Below are positions 1 through 9,768 of a DNA stretch of 64,000 bases, piece by piece. Within the stretch, counting starts at the first letter, position 1; each line of letters starts with the position of its first letter. Made by a program: the position numbers and the translations under genes. Source of the stretch: Mesorhizobium sp. YM1C-6-2 (GTDB lineage Bacteria > Pseudomonadota > Alphaproteobacteria > Rhizobiales > Rhizobiaceae); the NCBI RefSeq assembly GCF_003666685.1, contig NZ_RCIZ01000005.1, forward strand, positions 1 to 64,000, in the 5' to 3' direction. The notes beneath the pieces were generated by a model, which saw only the letters and a list, made by a program, of their open reading frames with translations, did not search any database and was not told the origin of the DNA.

Positions 1-119
1 AGCTCGGCTATCGCAGCATCCTGCGCAAAGGCGAGTGCCGGAAGTGCCGCCGCCAGACCGAGAGAGAGCGCCGCCGCACAGGTCGAACGGATGAGCTTGC
101 CTTGGAACATCTTCTTCAT
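1..119 (-). CDS. N-terminal fragment of an exported protein (possibly DUF2950), cut by the window edge
   Basis: Only the first 39 or so codons are inside the window. Translation from the ATG at 119 gives a short basic start (MKKMFQGKLIRS), a hydrophobic Ala/Leu stretch and a likely signal-peptidase site after ALAFA, so the product is secreted or periplasmic. It lies 16 bp downstream of the DUF3300 gene on the same strand, which suggests an operon. DUF3300 genes in Rhizobiales are often followed by a DUF2950 gene; that identity is inferred from neighbourhood only, because no diagnostic domain is visible. Confidence 0.6.
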   Translation of the reverse strand, partial: MKKMFQGKLIRSTCAAALSLGLAAALPALAFAQDAAIAE

Positions 120-135
120 GGTCCGATCCTCCCTA

Positions 136-1494
136 TCAGCGCCGGCGTCCGCCGCCGCCACGCCCGCCGCCCCCTCGCCCGCCATGAACTTTCCGCGGAC
201 CGCCGCGCTGGCCGCCACCCATCGATTTGTGGCCGCGGTTGGAGCTTATCTTGGCCGACTTGCCGCGCTGCGGATTGCCAAGGCCCGACGACTTCTTGGG
301 ACGATTGTCAGCCCTCTGCCCGGGCTTTGGCTTGCCGCCCTTGCGCGAAGCCTGTGGCCGCTGTTTGTCGCCCTTGGCGGCCGCCTTGCGGTTGGCGGGC
401 TTGCTCGCGGCCGGGCGCTTGTCGCCTGCGGGCCTGGCTTTCGCGCCACCCTGCGCCTTGAGGCCGTCCTGCACGCTCTTGCGCACGTCCTTCGTGCCGC
501 CGGGCCTGTTGCCGGGTCGATCGCGGGTCTCCGCTCTCTTGATGTCCTTGGCCCGGTCGCGCAGGGCATTGTCGCCATTCTGCTTGACCCGGTTCTTGAA
601 CTCGTTGCGGTCGAAGTTGTTCAGCTTGTCGCGGTCGATATTGATCTTGTCGCGGTCGATGTTGTTCCAGTCGACGTCGTTGAAGTCGATCTTGCCGTTG
701 AAGTCGCGGTTGTTGAAGCAGTGGTTGCAGTCGATGTCGATGTCGCCGCCGTCCCAATCCCCTCCCCAGACGCCCCAGTCGTCCCAGTCGACGACCGCGC
801 CCCAGAACGCTCCGGTTATCGCCCCGGCGAAGAAGGTGGCGGTCGGATACCAATAATAGGGATAGGGTTCGGGATAGTAGGAGATCGGTGCCGGCGCATA
901 GTCCTCGACGTAGAGCATCTCGGGCTCGTACCGGGGAACGTAGACCTTTTCCGGATCGGCCGGCCTGATGACGACGTTCTCGTTCTCCTCGCTGACCTGG
1001 ACCTTGTCGTCGCTCTTGATGATGCCCTTGGCGACGGCCTCGTCGCGCAACTGCTGGATGGCGACGAGCACGTCCTTCTGCTGGTAGGCGATCGCGTTGC
1101 CGAAGGCCTGCGTCCAGTCGAGATCGTCGCTCATCATCTTGACGATCTCCGGATAGTTGAGCAGCGACACCACGCTGCCGTCCCACCCGTCCTTGGGCTT
1201 CAGGCTCTTGTCCTTCTGGTATTGCTCGAGGAAGCGCGCCGCCTCGACGATCTGCAGAGGGTAGAGCGAAGCCCCGGAGATCAGCGCGACCAGCTCGTCC
1301 GGATAGAGCGCGATCCGCGCCACCAGGACTTCGAGCTCATCATCGCTCAAGGGCTTGGGCGAGCTCGCATCCTCGGCAGCATCCGCTGCCGCGGTCTGTT
1401 CCTGCGCAAAGCTTGCAGCCGGCGGCAATGCCGTCAGCAGCAGAGCGATGGATGCAGATGCAAAAGCTAACCTCAACCCGCCACTTCCGATCAT
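136..1494 (-). CDS. DUF3300 domain-containing exported protein
   Basis: A 452-residue protein of unknown function. The start at 1494 was preferred over the longer frame opening at 1584 because GAGGAG sits about 8 nt upstream and the resulting N-terminus is a clean signal peptide ending in ASFAQ. The first half is a folded DUF3300 region (ELEVLVARIALYPDELVAL, followed by helices predicting lipid or protein contacts). The middle has a Tyr/Pro/Trp/Asp-rich segment (SYYPEPYPYYWYP, then repeated acidic NIDRDK-type units), and the C-terminal 130 residues are Lys/Arg/Gly-rich and probably disordered. The family is envelope-associated in Proteobacteria, but its biochemical role is not known. It is likely cotranscribed with the exported protein at the window edge. 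Confidence 0.85.
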   Translation of the reverse strand: MIGSGGLRLAFASASIALLLTALPPAASFAQEQTAAADAAEDASSPKPLSDDELEVLVARIALYPDELVALISGASLYPLQIVEAARFLEQYQKDKSLKPKDGWDGSVVSLLNYPEIVKMMSDDLDWTQAFGNAIAYQQKDVLVAIQQLRDEAVAKGIIKSDDKVQVSEENENVVIRPADPEKVYVPRYEPEMLYVEDYAPAPISYYPEPYPYYWYPTATFFAGAITGAFWGAVVDWDDWGVWGGDWDGGDIDIDCNHCFNNRDFNGKIDFNDVDWNNIDRDKINIDRDKLNNFDRNEFKNRVKQNGDNALRDRAKDIKRAETRDRPGNRPGGTKDVRKSVQDGLKAQGGAKARPAGDKRPAASKPANRKAAAKGDKQRPQASRKGGKPKPGQRADNRPKKSSGLGNPQRGKSAKISSNRGHKSMGGGQRGGPRKVHGGRGGGGRGGGGRRR

Positions 1495-2062
1495 CGCACA
1501 TCTCCTCAGCCCGCGCCAAGCCAATGTCATTGCGATCTGGCGGACGATCGTTCGACGGTCCGCGACCGGATCGAACGTGCCCACCTTGGAGGATTGCCGA
1601 CAATGGCCGACCCTGTCGGATCAGTGCGCTACCAAGATTTCGCCGGAGCGGCACGTAACTTACGGTAAGCTACCAGCGTCGCGCATAGCAGGCGAACATC
1701 GGCGTCATTGCGTGTCTCCGATCGCCGCAGGCAACATCAAGGCATCGGGGATGGAAACGCTGAATCCGAGCGGAGAAGGCGCCAACCTGCCTGTCCGTGC
1801 TTGGGAGGCGGCGCATGGACACGGGGCTAGAGTGAATCAGCGAGGGCGTTTTTCATGTCGGCGATCTGCTGTTCAAGGACGGAGGGCCGCACGGCCTGAA
1901 AACGACCTCTGAAGAAGTCATCATTCGAAAGCCGCGGCAGCATCTGCGGGGGGAGATGATCCGCAGGTCCGCATGTCAGTCCTGGCCCGCGCCCGCATGG
2001 AAAACCAATGGCAGCGCGATATGCAGGCCTGACAGCAAGGGGGAAGGATCGATGGATCTGCT
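1495..2062. other. 568-bp stretch without a supportable gene
   Basis: This lies between the DUF3300 gene and tRNA-Lys. Open frames here are shadows or short frames without ribosome sites. One minus-strand frame, reading back from about 1943 to 1827 (ending in an EQQIADMKNALADSL-like sequence), looks mildly protein-like but has no Shine-Dalgarno and could be a gene remnant. The DUF3300 promoter should lie in the left part. No strong repeat, terminator or attachment-site duplication of the tRNA 3' end was seen. Confidence 0.5.
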
Positions 2063-2138
<76 letters not shown>

Positions 2139-2285
2139 ACGAGCCGGCGAACCGGAAGTCGCGGCGGATATAGCCACAGCGCCCCGCCCTGTCCAGCCCC
2201 TAAGCTGGTGAAGTTTGAAAAGGCTGTCGACTGCGACGAAAAAGACTTGGCTGCCGCGGGTCTGAGCAGCCCGCCCGCCCGGAGA

Positions 2286-3197
2286 TCAGGCGTACAGAAC
2301 GCCCTCGGCCACCTTGACCGCATGACCGCCGATGCGCGCGCGCTGCATCCTGCCGGCCTCGACGTCGATCTCCAGCCGGATACTGGACGGGCGGCCCATC
2401 TCGATCCCCTGTTCGATCCAGTAGCGCCCGGAGCCGTCCACCTGGCTGTCGAAATGGAGAATCACCCCGGAGAAGGCGGCCGCGGCCGAGCCCGTCGCCG
2501 GGTCTTCGTAGGACGGGTTGCCCGGCACGAACATGCGCGCGTGGAAGGCGCTGTCGTGATGGACCGTATCGCGGCAGTAGACATAGGCGGATGCCGCGAG
2601 CCCTTCGCCCTTGGACGGCGCGAGTTCCATCCAGGAGGCGTTGTCGAAGCGGACCCGCGCGGCAGCGTCGAGGCTGGCGACCGGCACGGTCACGTAGGGA
2701 ACGCCGGCCGACCAGAGGCCCGGGCGATGATTCTCGAAGCCGATCTCATGCGCCGGGAGGCCGAGGGCCGCGCCAAGCGCCGCCGAATCGGCCGAGAGGG
2801 ACAGCTGCTCGGGAAGTTTCGGCAGGTCGAACTCGGCGAAGGTCGCACCCCTGCCCTTGCTGACCGCGCAGCGCACCGGCCCGACATTTTCTTCCAGCAC
2901 GAACATGCCCGCGGTGCCGTCGTCGCCCGCCTGCTCCGCAAGCGCGATCGCCGAGCCGACCGTCGGGTGGCCCGCGAAAGGCATCTCGTAGTCTGGCGTG
3001 AAGATGCGGATCCGCGCGCGGTGGCGCGGATTGTCGGGCGGCAGCAGGAACACCGATTCCGACAGGTTGAACTCGCGCGCTATTCGCTGCATGGCGGCGG
3101 CGTCCAGGCCTTCGCAGTCGACGACGACGCCCAGCGGATTGCCGGACAGCGCGGTGTCGGTGAAAACATCATAGACGAAATATTTACGCGATTTCAT
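2286..3197 (-). CDS. PhzF family isomerase/epimerase-like protein
   Basis: A 303-residue cytoplasmic protein of the phenazine-biosynthesis PhzF / diaminopimelate-epimerase-like fold. Visible family signatures are the N-terminal YDVFTDTALSGNPLGVV, the NLSESVF segment carrying the conserved catalytic Glu, and MPFAGHPTVGSA, with a C-terminal DPATGSAAAAF matching the second lobe. The ATG at 3197 is the first plausible start; the upstream extension of the frame is not protein-like. It is divergent from the efflux operon with about 110 bp between. No phenazine genes are nearby, so the substrate is unknown; most genomic PhzF homologues are not phenazine enzymes. Confidence 0.9.
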   Translation of the reverse strand: MKSRKYFVYDVFTDTALSGNPLGVVVDCEGLDAAAMQRIAREFNLSESVFLLPPDNPRHRARIRIFTPDYEMPFAGHPTVGSAIALAEQAGDDGTAGMFVLEENVGPVRCAVSKGRGATFAEFDLPKLPEQLSLSADSAALGAALGLPAHEIGFENHRPGLWSAGVPYVTVPVASLDAAARVRFDNASWMELAPSKGEGLAASAYVYCRDTVHHDSAFHARMFVPGNPSYEDPATGSAAAAFSGVILHFDSQVDGSGRYWIEQGIEMGRPSSIRLEIDVEAGRMQRARIGGHAVKVAEGVLYA

Positions 3198-3307
3198 GGG
3201 CTTGCGGCTCGCCTCAAATGAAACATGAGCGAAATTTAACTTGTAATTGCAGCCGTTCGGGACGACCTCTTCCCCCGAAGGGATATTCTGAACCATAGGG
3301 GTCCGCA

Positions 3308-4642
3308 ATGGACCAGATCGTCGACCGGGACCGCAACCGGCCGGACACTGACAAAGACGGGCGGCCGCTGGGCCGGCCCGAAGGCGAAGCGACGCCCTCC
3401 GCGCAGCAGGCGCTGGGGCTTGGCTCCGCCGGCGTGCGCGGCAGGCACCGCAAAGGCTGGCTCTATGCGCTGGCGGCGGCGGCACTCGCCGCGGCCGGCA
3501 TCGGCTACTGGCAGTTCGGCAGCGCCGCGCCACAGGTAAGCTATGCAACGGCCCCCGCCGAGATCGGCGACATCACCGTCGAGGTCTCCGCCACAGGCAC
3601 GCTGCAGCCGCTGATCCAGGTCGACATTTCGAGCGAGCTTTCGGGCGTCATGCGTTCGGTGGCGGTGGAAGAGAACCAGCGCGTCAAGCAGGGCGAGGTG
3701 CTGGCCGAGCTCGACACCACCAGGCTGTCGGCGCAGATCGACCGCGCCGAGGCTTCGGTGAAGTCGGCCGAAGCCAAGATCCTGGAAGCAAAGACGACGC
3801 TGACAGAGACCGAACAGGCCTTTGTCCGCGCCGAGCAGCTTCTGAATCGAGGCATGACGTCGAAGCAGGCGCTGGACACCGCGACCGCCGCACGCGACCG
3901 CGCCGACGCCAACGTCGCCATGGCGGAAGCCAACCTCGCCATCGCCGAGGCCGAGCTGAAGCAGCAGCAGGCGGACCTGGTGAAAAGCAAGATTTACGCG
4001 CCGATCGACGGCATCGTGCTGACCCGCTCGGTCAATCCCGGCCAGACGGTCGCTTCCTCCATGCAGGCGCCTGTGCTCTTCGTGCTCGCCGCCAATCTCG
4101 AGAACATGGAGCTGAAGGCGGCGATCGACGAAGCGGATATCGGCGGCGTGAAACCCGGCCAGACGGCGCGCTTCACCGTCGACGCCTTCCCGGAGCGCAG
4201 CTTCGACGCGGACATACGTGACATCTCATTCGCCTCGGTCACCACCGAGGGCGTGGTGACCTACAATGCCCGCCTCGACGTTGACAACAGCGAACTGCTT
4301 CTGCGGCCGGGCATGACCGCGACGGTTGCCGTGGTGACACGCGAGGCGAAGGGCGTCGTCACCGTGCCCGCCGCAGCCTTCCGCTTCAGCCCGCCGGCGG
4401 CAGGCGAGCGCCGCGGTTTCAGCATGCGCGACCTCTTCATGCCGCGCATGCGCATGGGCCGCCGCGGCGGCGAGCAGCAAACAGGCGGCGAAGCCGGCAT
4501 GCGCACGCTCTACGTGCTGAAGAACGGCGCGCCGCAGGCAGTCGAGGTGAAGACAGGCGCGACCGACGGCGAGGTCTTCGAGATCGTCTCGGGGCTGGCC
4601 GAGGGCGACCAGGTCATCACCGCCATCCGGCAGGCACGCTGA
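3308..4642 (+). CDS. Periplasmic adaptor (membrane-fusion) subunit of a MacAB-type efflux system
   Basis: 444 residues. A cytoplasmic N-terminal tail of about 50 residues is followed by one transmembrane helix (GWLYALAAAALAAAGIGYW) and then a canonical adaptor: a lipoyl half (VSATGTLQPLIQVDISSELSG), a long alpha-helical hairpin of heptad-like Ala/Glu repeats (about residues 130-225), a second lipoyl half (KIYAPIDGIVLTRSVNPGQTV), and beta-barrel and membrane-proximal domains. A Met/Arg-rich insertion lies near residues 365-395. It links an inner-membrane ABC transporter to an outer-membrane channel. A purine-rich AGGGG lies 9 nt before the ATG. It overlaps the ATPase gene by one base (TGATG), so the three genes should be one operon. 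The substrate is unknown; macrolides, peptides or lipoproteins are possible for this family. Confidence 0.93.
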   Translation: MDQIVDRDRNRPDTDKDGRPLGRPEGEATPSAQQALGLGSAGVRGRHRKGWLYALAAAALAAAGIGYWQFGSAAPQVSYATAPAEIGDITVEVSATGTLQPLIQVDISSELSGVMRSVAVEENQRVKQGEVLAELDTTRLSAQIDRAEASVKSAEAKILEAKTTLTETEQAFVRAEQLLNRGMTSKQALDTATAARDRADANVAMAEANLAIAEAELKQQQADLVKSKIYAPIDGIVLTRSVNPGQTVASSMQAPVLFVLAANLENMELKAAIDEADIGGVKPGQTARFTVDAFPERSFDADIRDISFASVTTEGVVTYNARLDVDNSELLLRPGMTATVAVVTREAKGVVTVPAAAFRFSPPAAGERRGFSMRDLFMPRMRMGRRGGEQQTGGEAGMRTLYVLKNGAPQAVEVKTGATDGEVFEIVSGLAEGDQVITAIRQAR

Positions 4643-5358
4643 TGAACCTCGCGGTGCGGCAGAAACCGCTCATCACCTTCGACCAGGTCTGGAAGACCTA
4701 CGGCAAGGGCGAGGCAAAGGTGCATGCGCTGGCTGGCATCGACCTTTCCATCGACCGTGGCGAGTTCGTCGCCATCATGGGACCGTCCGGCTCCGGCAAG
4801 TCGACTGCGATGAACATCATCGGCTGCCTCGATACGCCGACATCGGGCCGCTACGGCTTCCTCGACGTCGACGCCGGCCGGCTCGACCGTGGCAGCCGCG
4901 CGACGCTGAGAAACCTCTACATCGGCTTCGTCTTCCAGGGCTACAACCTGCTGCCGCGCACAACCGCGGTGGAGAATGTCGAACTGCCGCTGATCTACCG
5001 CGGCGTCGCCTCGGCCGAGCGCCGCGAACTGTCGATGAAGGCGCTCGAGGATGTCGGGCTGAAGGGGCGCGAGACGCATACGCCGGCCGAGCTTTCGGGC
5101 GGCCAGCAGCAGCGCGTGGCGATCGCCCGCGCCATCGTGACCCGCCCTACCCTGCTCGTCGCCGACGAACCGACCGGCAATCTCGACACGGCGCGCAGCC
5201 ACGAGATCATGGACCTGCTGACAAGGCTCAACGAGGAACTCGGCCTGACCGTCGTCATGGTGACGCACGAGGCCGACATCGCGGCCTACGCGCAGCGCAC
5301 GATCCGCTTCCTCGACGGGCATGTGGCGTCGGACAGCCTCAATCTGGAGGCTGCGTGA
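4642..5358 (+). CDS. ABC transporter ATP-binding protein, MacB/LolD type
   Basis: A 238-residue stand-alone nucleotide-binding domain. Walker A is GPSGSGKST (about residues 48-56), the signature is [14 protein letters not shown], and Walker B plus catalytic Glu is [12 protein letters not shown]; the H-loop His is in VMVTHEADI. The PTGNLDT variant is typical of the MacB/LolD/FtsE group. Its start overlaps the adaptor stop by one base and its own stop overlaps the permease start, so translation is likely coupled. It energises the permease encoded next. Confidence 0.96.
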   Translation: MNLAVRQKPLITFDQVWKTYGKGEAKVHALAGIDLSIDRGEFVAIMGPSGSGKSTAMNIIGCLDTPTSGRYGFLDVDAGRLDRGSRATLRNLYIGFVFQGYNLLPRTTAVENVELPLIYRGVASAERRELSMKALEDVGLKGRETHTPAELSGGQQQRVAIARAIVTRPTLLVADEPTGNLDTARSHEIMDLLTRLNEELGLTVVMVTHEADIAAYAQRTIRFLDGHVASDSLNLEAA

Positions 5359-6566
5359 TGCTCTGGGAGACCGTCCGCCTCGCGCTGCTTTCGGTCCGCC
5401 GCAACGCGCTGCGCTCCTTCCTGACACTGCTCGGCATCGTCATCGGCGTCGCGGCGGTCATCGCCATGATCACCATCGGCTCGGGAACCACCGAGAAGGT
5501 ACGCGGTGATATCTCGAAACTCGGCAGCAACCTGCTCGTGGTGCGCGCAGCGCGGCCCGACCGCTCGGGCTCCACCTCCTTCACGCCGAAGCAGCTCGAC
5601 GACAGGGATGTCGCGGCGCTGGCGAACGGCCTGACCAACGCGAAGGCGGTTGCCGCAGCGGCGCAGAAGCAGGTTCGCGTCGTCTACGGCGCGCAGAACG
5701 TGGCAGCTGAGGTGACCGGCACCGAGCCGGACTTTTTCATCGCCCGTGACTGGAACATCGCGCTCGGCCGCGCCTTCACGGAATCGGAAGTGCGCGGCGG
5801 AACCAGCGTGTGCGTTATCGGCGAGACGGTGCGCAGCCAGTTCTTCGGGACCGGCGACCCGATCGGCCAGGCGATCCGCGTCAACCGCTCGAGCTGCAAG
5901 GTGATCGGCGTGCTCGAAGCCAAGGGCACGTCGGGCTTCGGCATGGACCAGGACAATGTGGTGATGATGCCGCTCGCCGGCTTCCAGCGCCGCGTCGCCG
6001 GCAACCGCGACGTGGGCTCGATCTATGTGGCGGCCGCCGACGGCGTGCCGACATCGGTGGTGCAGGACGACATCGAGACGATCCTGCGCGACACCAGGCG
6101 CATCGCGCCGGGTGCCGACGACAATTTCGAGATCCGCGACATGACGCAGATCGCCGACGCCATGGCCAGCGCGACGACGACGATGACCGGCATGCTGGGC
6201 GCGGTGGCCGGCGTCAGCCTGCTCGTCGGCGGCATCGGTATCATGAACATCATGCTGGTCTCGGTGACCGAGCGCACGCGCGAGATCGGCATCCGCCTCG
6301 CCATCGGCGCGCATGAGCGGCATATCCTCGTACAGTTCCTGGTCGAGGCGACGGTGCTGTCGCTGCTCGGCGGGCTGATCGGCATCGCGCTTGGCCTGAG
6401 CCTCGCCGGCGCGGCGTCAGCGGCCTTGTCCATACCGTTTGCCCCGAGCGCGGCGGTGATCCTGCTCGCCGTCGGCTTCTCGGCGCTGATCGGCATGGTG
6501 TTCGGTTTCTTCCCGGCCCTGCGCGGCGCGAGGCTCGATCCGATCGAGGCGCTCAGGCATGAGTAG
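5358..6566 (+). CDS. ABC transporter permease, MacB/FtsX family
   Basis: 402 residues starting at the ATG that overlaps the preceding stop (TGATG); a GTG three bases earlier is the alternative. Topology is typical of MacB: one N-terminal helix (FLTLLGIVIGVAAVIAMITIGSG), a periplasmic MacB-PCD domain of about 220 residues, then three helices forming the FtsX domain, with GIGIMNIMLVSVTERTREIG as the family signature and a final PIEALRHE. Together with the adaptor and ATPase it forms a tripartite mechanotransmission-type pump, but no outer-membrane factor is encoded in the cluster. Confidence 0.95.
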   Translation: MLWETVRLALLSVRRNALRSFLTLLGIVIGVAAVIAMITIGSGTTEKVRGDISKLGSNLLVVRAARPDRSGSTSFTPKQLDDRDVAALANGLTNAKAVAAAAQKQVRVVYGAQNVAAEVTGTEPDFFIARDWNIALGRAFTESEVRGGTSVCVIGETVRSQFFGTGDPIGQAIRVNRSSCKVIGVLEAKGTSGFGMDQDNVVMMPLAGFQRRVAGNRDVGSIYVAAADGVPTSVVQDDIETILRDTRRIAPGADDNFEIRDMTQIADAMASATTTMTGMLGAVAGVSLLVGGIGIMNIMLVSVTERTREIGIRLAIGAHERHILVQFLVEATVLSLLGGLIGIALGLSLAGAASAALSIPFAPSAAVILLAVGFSALIGMVFGFFPALRGARLDPIEALRHE

Positions 6567-6571
6567 CGAAA

Positions 6572-7291
6572 CTAGTCGCTTCTGCCATTCTGGAAATGCC
6601 ACTCAATCATCGGCTGCATATGCCCCATCAGCCCGTCGGGTAAATCGCGCGCGTCGCGGATGATCACCGGCTCCTCGATCTCCGGTTCGCTCTCGCCCGC
6701 AACGAAGTCGCGGATGCACGACGCGATCTCGTCGGCCGTCCCGTCGAGGAAATAGCGGCGGAAAATGACGGTGCCCTTCTCGGTGGCGAGCGCGTAATGG
6801 CGCTTGCCGCGCGGCACGCCTGAAATGTCGAGGCCTGTCTCCTCGAGCACCTCGCGCACCATGTTGCCGTGCGCGTCGACCATGCCATCGGGAAAATCCT
6901 CGGGCTCGAAGGAGCCGGCGGCGAAGTAGACGCGGCCGGCATTGACCGTATGCGCGGCCATGCGGATCGCCACCAGTGCATTGTCACTCGACACCAGCAT
7001 CGGATGCGCGAAGGCATGCGCGGCCGTGGCAACGCGATCCTTGCGCCAATGGAGAAAGGTCGAATAGCGGACGGCGTGGCAGCGCCCGAACAGCTTGCCC
7101 GCATCGTAGCCGAATTCCGAGAGCAGCACGACGGTGCCGTCGAAGAGCGCGGGCTTGGCGGCGACCTCACGACGCCAGTTTTCGGCGATCGCCTCTTCCC
7201 TGCCGCGCTCGAACGGGTGCTGCGCGGGATCGAGCCGGACATCGATCTCGTCGACTGGCAGGATGACGCCGAGGGGCAGCGCGAAACTCAA
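6572..7291 (-). CDS. NUDIX hydrolase
   Basis: About 239 residues if translation begins at the TTG near 7291, which has GAGGAG about 7 nt upstream and overlaps nothing; no ATG is available before the conserved region. The Nudix helix is REVLEETGL within the segment [11 protein letters not shown]..., so the glycine end of the box is divergent but the REXXEE metal-binding core is intact. The substrate, some nucleoside diphosphate linked to another group, cannot be told. It lies about 10 bp downstream of the exonuclease-family gene on the same strand, and the two are probably cotranscribed. Confidence 0.85.
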   Translation of the reverse strand: MSFALPLGVILPVDEIDVRLDPAQHPFERGREEAIAENWRREVAAKPALFDGTVVLLSEFGYDAGKLFGRCHAVRYSTFLHWRKDRVATAAHAFAHPMLVSSDNALVAIRMAAHTVNAGRVYFAAGSFEPEDFPDGMVDAHGNMVREVLEETGLDISGVPRGKRHYALATEKGTVIFRRYFLDGTADEIASCIRDFVAGESEPEIEEPVIIRDARDLPDGLMGHMQPMIEWHFQNGRSD

Positions 7292-7301
7292 GCGAGGCTC
7301 C

Positions 7302-8414
7302 TCACGCAATGTCCAGTGTGACCGCGACTGGACAGTGGTCCGACGCCTTGGGGCGGTCCCAGCCGATACGAGGATAGCGCTCGACCTCCTGGCCCGGCGG
7401 AAAGGGCGTGCGCCAGGGCTGGCCGCCACGCACAATGTCGGGGATCGCCTTGGCATTGCGTCGCGCCAGCGCCGGCGAGACCAGGATATAATCGAGCTGG
7501 CAGAGATGCCGCTCCTGCGGGCCGCGCGTATGGTAGAGCGTCCACCGGTCGAGCTCGGGCCGGCGCTCGACGATGTTTTCGCAGAAATCGCCGGCGGTGA
7601 GCACATTGAGGCTCGACTGCGCCTCCACGACCGGTTCGAACTGAAAGCCGCTATGCGCCTCGCCCGAGATCAGCACGCGCTCGCGATAATCGTTCATGTC
7701 GCCGCAGATCACCCAATGCTTGGCGCCGGCGTGGTCCTTGCCGAAGCGCTCCTCGATGATCCTGCGCACGGCCTGGGCCTCGGCCATGCGGATCGGCATC
7801 GTCGCCTCGCGTCCGTCGAGCCCGTTGCGCGGGCTGCCCATCGACTTGAAATGCACGGAGTAGATGGTGAGCGGCCGGCCGCCGACCGTCACGTCGATCT
7901 CCAGGCAGTCGCGGCGGAAGATGCGCTCGTTCTCGGCTTCGCCGAGCGCCGCGAGTTCCGGCGTATGCAGGCCGAACTCGGCGTAGGTGACATGCGCGTG
8001 GCTGGTCATGCGCACGAACTCGATCGGCTGCCCGTGCGCGGTTTCGGCGCGCAGCATCACGGCGACGTCGATGCCGCGCGAATCGTTGCCCGAGGTCGTG
8101 TATTTCTGCCGGTAGCCCTGCCCCACCATCTTGAACAGATAGCCGTATTCGAAGGCCTTCAGCGCCTCCATGTTGTCGACCTCCTGCAGGCACAGGATGT
8201 CGGCGCGCGTAGCGGCGATGGCGAGCGCGGTAAGCTGGCGCGTGTCGTCCGCATGGGCGATGGTGCGGGCCTGCTCCAGCAGCCGGTACTCGGCCTCGTT
8301 GCGGATCTCGAACAGCGCGAGCGTACGGTCCTGGTGAAGCTGGTTGCGGAAGCCGGAATAATCGAACCTGTTCATCAGGTTCTCGACATTGAAGGTGGCG
8401 AGGCGCAGCGACAT
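7302..8414 (-). CDS. Endonuclease/exonuclease/phosphatase family protein
   Basis: 370 residues from the ATG at 8414 ([13 protein letters not shown]). The frame extends upstream, but the extension is not conserved-looking. Visible family motifs are [17 protein letters not shown] (catalytic metal-binding Glu), [16 protein letters not shown] (metal/phosphate site) and the terminal [10 protein letters not shown], all in the order of the EEP superfamily. No signal peptide is evident. Such proteins cleave phosphodiester bonds in nucleic acids, phosphoinositides or related substrates; the specific target is not predictable. It is translated just upstream of the NUDIX gene. Confidence 0.9.
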   Translation of the reverse strand: MSLRLATFNVENLMNRFDYSGFRNQLHQDRTLALFEIRNEAEYRLLEQARTIAHADDTRQLTALAIAATRADILCLQEVDNMEALKAFEYGYLFKMVGQGYRQKYTTSGNDSRGIDVAVMLRAETAHGQPIEFVRMTSHAHVTYAEFGLHTPELAALGEAENERIFRRDCLEIDVTVGGRPLTIYSVHFKSMGSPRNGLDGREATMPIRMAEAQAVRRIIEERFGKDHAGAKHWVICGDMNDYRERVLISGEAHSGFQFEPVVEAQSSLNVLTAGDFCENIVERRPELDRWTLYHTRGPQERHLCQLDYILVSPALARRNAKAIPDIVRGGQPWRTPFPPGQEVERYPRIGWDRPKASDHCPVAVTLDIA

Positions 8415-8588
8415 GGGCGCGACCTTTGCCCGCAAGCGCCGCCAATGACAAGAGCCAGCCAGGCAGACCACGGTGCGCCGATGCGGCGGGTCCTGCCGTG
8501 CCATTCATCCTGCGTTCAGGCGAGGCCCGGGATAATCCGGGCTTCCTTCGGAACGTGGGCGTGGGGCTGTGCTTCTTGGAGGACCGAC

Positions 8589-9026
8589 ATGAATTTCCGG
8601 TTCCATCGGCGCATCGGCCACGGGCTGATCGCGCTCGGCGTGCTGGCCGTTCTCGCCGTGCCCGCGGCAGCGACGCCCCTTGCCGGCGCCAGCCGCGCAA
8701 ACACGGCGCCTGCGGCCGCGGATATCCGCCCGGACACCCTCAACATCAACCATCGCCGCTACCGGTGTTATAGCGGCTGGTGCGGCAACAGACACTGGCG
8801 CGACGACGACTGGCGGTACCGTAACTACCGCCGCAACTACTATGTGCAACCACGCCTCTATTACGGCGCGCCCGCCTACAGATATGTCCAGCCGCGCCGC
8901 TACTACCGCACGGGTTCGGCGCACGTCGCCTGGTGCTACGACCGCTACCGTTCCTACCGGGCATGGGACAACACCTATCAGCCTTATCACGGTCCACGCC
9001 GGCAGTGCTGGTCGCCCTACCGCTGA
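8589..9026 (+). CDS. BA14K family exported protein
   Basis: 145 residues. A signal peptide ([20 protein letters not shown]) precedes a Tyr/Arg-rich mature protein ending in the BA14K signature ([18 protein letters not shown], then a Cys-Trp-Ser-Pro-Tyr end). The family is named for an immunoreactive 14-kDa protein of Brucella with lectin-like activity reported; it is largely restricted to Rhizobiales. The ATG at 8589 has a GGAGG-like site (TTGGAGGACCGAC). A strong terminator follows directly, so it is monocistronic. Confidence 0.92.
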   Translation: MNFRFHRRIGHGLIALGVLAVLAVPAAATPLAGASRANTAPAAADIRPDTLNINHRRYRCYSGWCGNRHWRDDDWRYRNYRRNYYVQPRLYYGAPAYRYVQPRRYYRTGSAHVAWCYDRYRSYRAWDNTYQPYHGPRRQCWSPYR

Positions 9027-9029
9027 CGG

Positions 9030-9067
9030 CCGAGGGCTGCGTGCAACGCGTGCAGCCCTCGGATTTT
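9030..9067 (+). terminator. Rho-independent terminator of the BA14K gene
   Basis: Starting 4 nt after the stop codon, an 11-bp perfect stem (CCGAGGGCTGC with GCAGCCCTCGG) encloses an 11-nt loop and is followed by ATTTTG. The U-tract is short but the stem is very strong. Confidence 0.85.
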
Positions 9068-9154
9068 GCTGGAGAATTCGAAGAATTTAGCGTTAACGGC
9101 TCGTGAAGCATATGCACCTACGGTGCCCGTCACTCAAACGGGTGAGCAGCACGG

Positions 9155-9448
9155 ATGGCCGCACCAGCCGACTCCAAGCCGGAAAGGGAGCACAGGCGGC
9201 GTGTGCTCAAGGGCGCGGCGATCCTGTCCGGCGTCGCCAATTCGGCCGTCTCCTGCACGATCCGCAACATGCACGGCAACGGCGCCGAACTCGTCGTGCC
9301 GGTCGAAGCCAGGATTCCGGAGGAATTCCTGCTCTACGTGCCGGCCGATGGCATCGGCTACCGTGCGACCCTTCGTTGGCGCAAGCTCGACCGCTGCGGC
9401 GTGCAGTTTTCCGGGACCGAGCCGAAGCCGCACTGGCACTACGGCTGA
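9155..9448 (+). CDS. PilZ-domain-like small protein
   Basis: 97 residues, essentially one PilZ-type beta-barrel domain. An N-terminal Arg-rich switch (REHRRRVLKGAAIL) resembles the RxxxR c-di-GMP-binding motif; the second motif (normally D/NxSxxG) is degenerate here (RNMHGNGAEL), so nucleotide binding is uncertain. The end, LRWRKLDRCGVQFSG, matches the domain's final strand. Small rhizobial PilZ proteins of this size are common and mostly uncharacterised. The window encodes two GGDEF proteins that could supply c-di-GMP. Confidence 0.8.
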   Translation: MAAPADSKPEREHRRRVLKGAAILSGVANSAVSCTIRNMHGNGAELVVPVEARIPEEFLLYVPADGIGYRATLRWRKLDRCGVQFSGTEPKPHWHYG

Positions 9449-9520
9449 CTGTCCAGGCTTGTCGGCCTGCGGGACGACAGGCATTCGCGATCGGCGTCGA
9501 AAACCTCGCAGAATTGACGA

Positions 9521-9754
9521 TCAATAAGCGGTGTTCGCTCCGACGACGTCGACCACCACGTCCAGCCCCTTGAATTCCGTCGGCAGTTGCGAGGCCGTTT
9601 CCGGCTTCTTGACGAGAACGTTGATCGCCAGGTCGTCGCCGGCGGCATTCAGCCCGATGCCGATGCCCAGAAGTTCCTCGTCGGCGCCGAACTTTTCCTG
9701 AAAAGCCCGCTGGATTTCCGTGGCCTGCGCCATCGAATGTTTGAGTTCGCTCAC
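9521..9754 (-). CDS. Small protein resembling the N-terminal domain of the adjacent protease; possible stand-alone propeptide/inhibitor
   Basis: 77 residues from a GTG with GGAGG about 6 nt upstream; only 14 bp separate it from the protease stop, so the pair should be translationally coupled. The sequence has an amphipathic helix (EIQRAFQEKFGADEE), the strand LLGIGIGLNAAGDDLAINVLV and a second helix and strand (FKGLDVVVDVVG). The same pattern, helix, xxALGVAEGMGEEDSRLAVLV, xxIGR, is seen at residues 60-110 of the protease encoded upstream. This is my own comparison of the two translations. Function as an inhibitor or folding partner is inference, by analogy with subtilisin-type propeptides. 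Confidence 0.7.
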   Translation of the reverse strand: MSELKHSMAQATEIQRAFQEKFGADEELLGIGIGLNAAGDDLAINVLVKKPETASQLPTEFKGLDVVVDVVGANTAY

Positions 9755-9768
9755 GCGCCTCCGCCTTG

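Noticed and set aside
91-1470. Long plus-strand frame opposite the DUF3300 gene
   Set aside because: Shadow of the minus-strand gene; repeats of Val/Asp/Leu come from the antisense of its low-complexity end.
2286-3197. Phenazine cluster suggested by PhzF
   Set aside because: No other phenazine genes are present; PhzF-like proteins are widespread.
7134-8588. Long plus-strand frame running into the BA14K gene
   Set aside because: Only the part from 8589 has a signal peptide and family motif; the rest is antisense to the NUDIX and nuclease genes.
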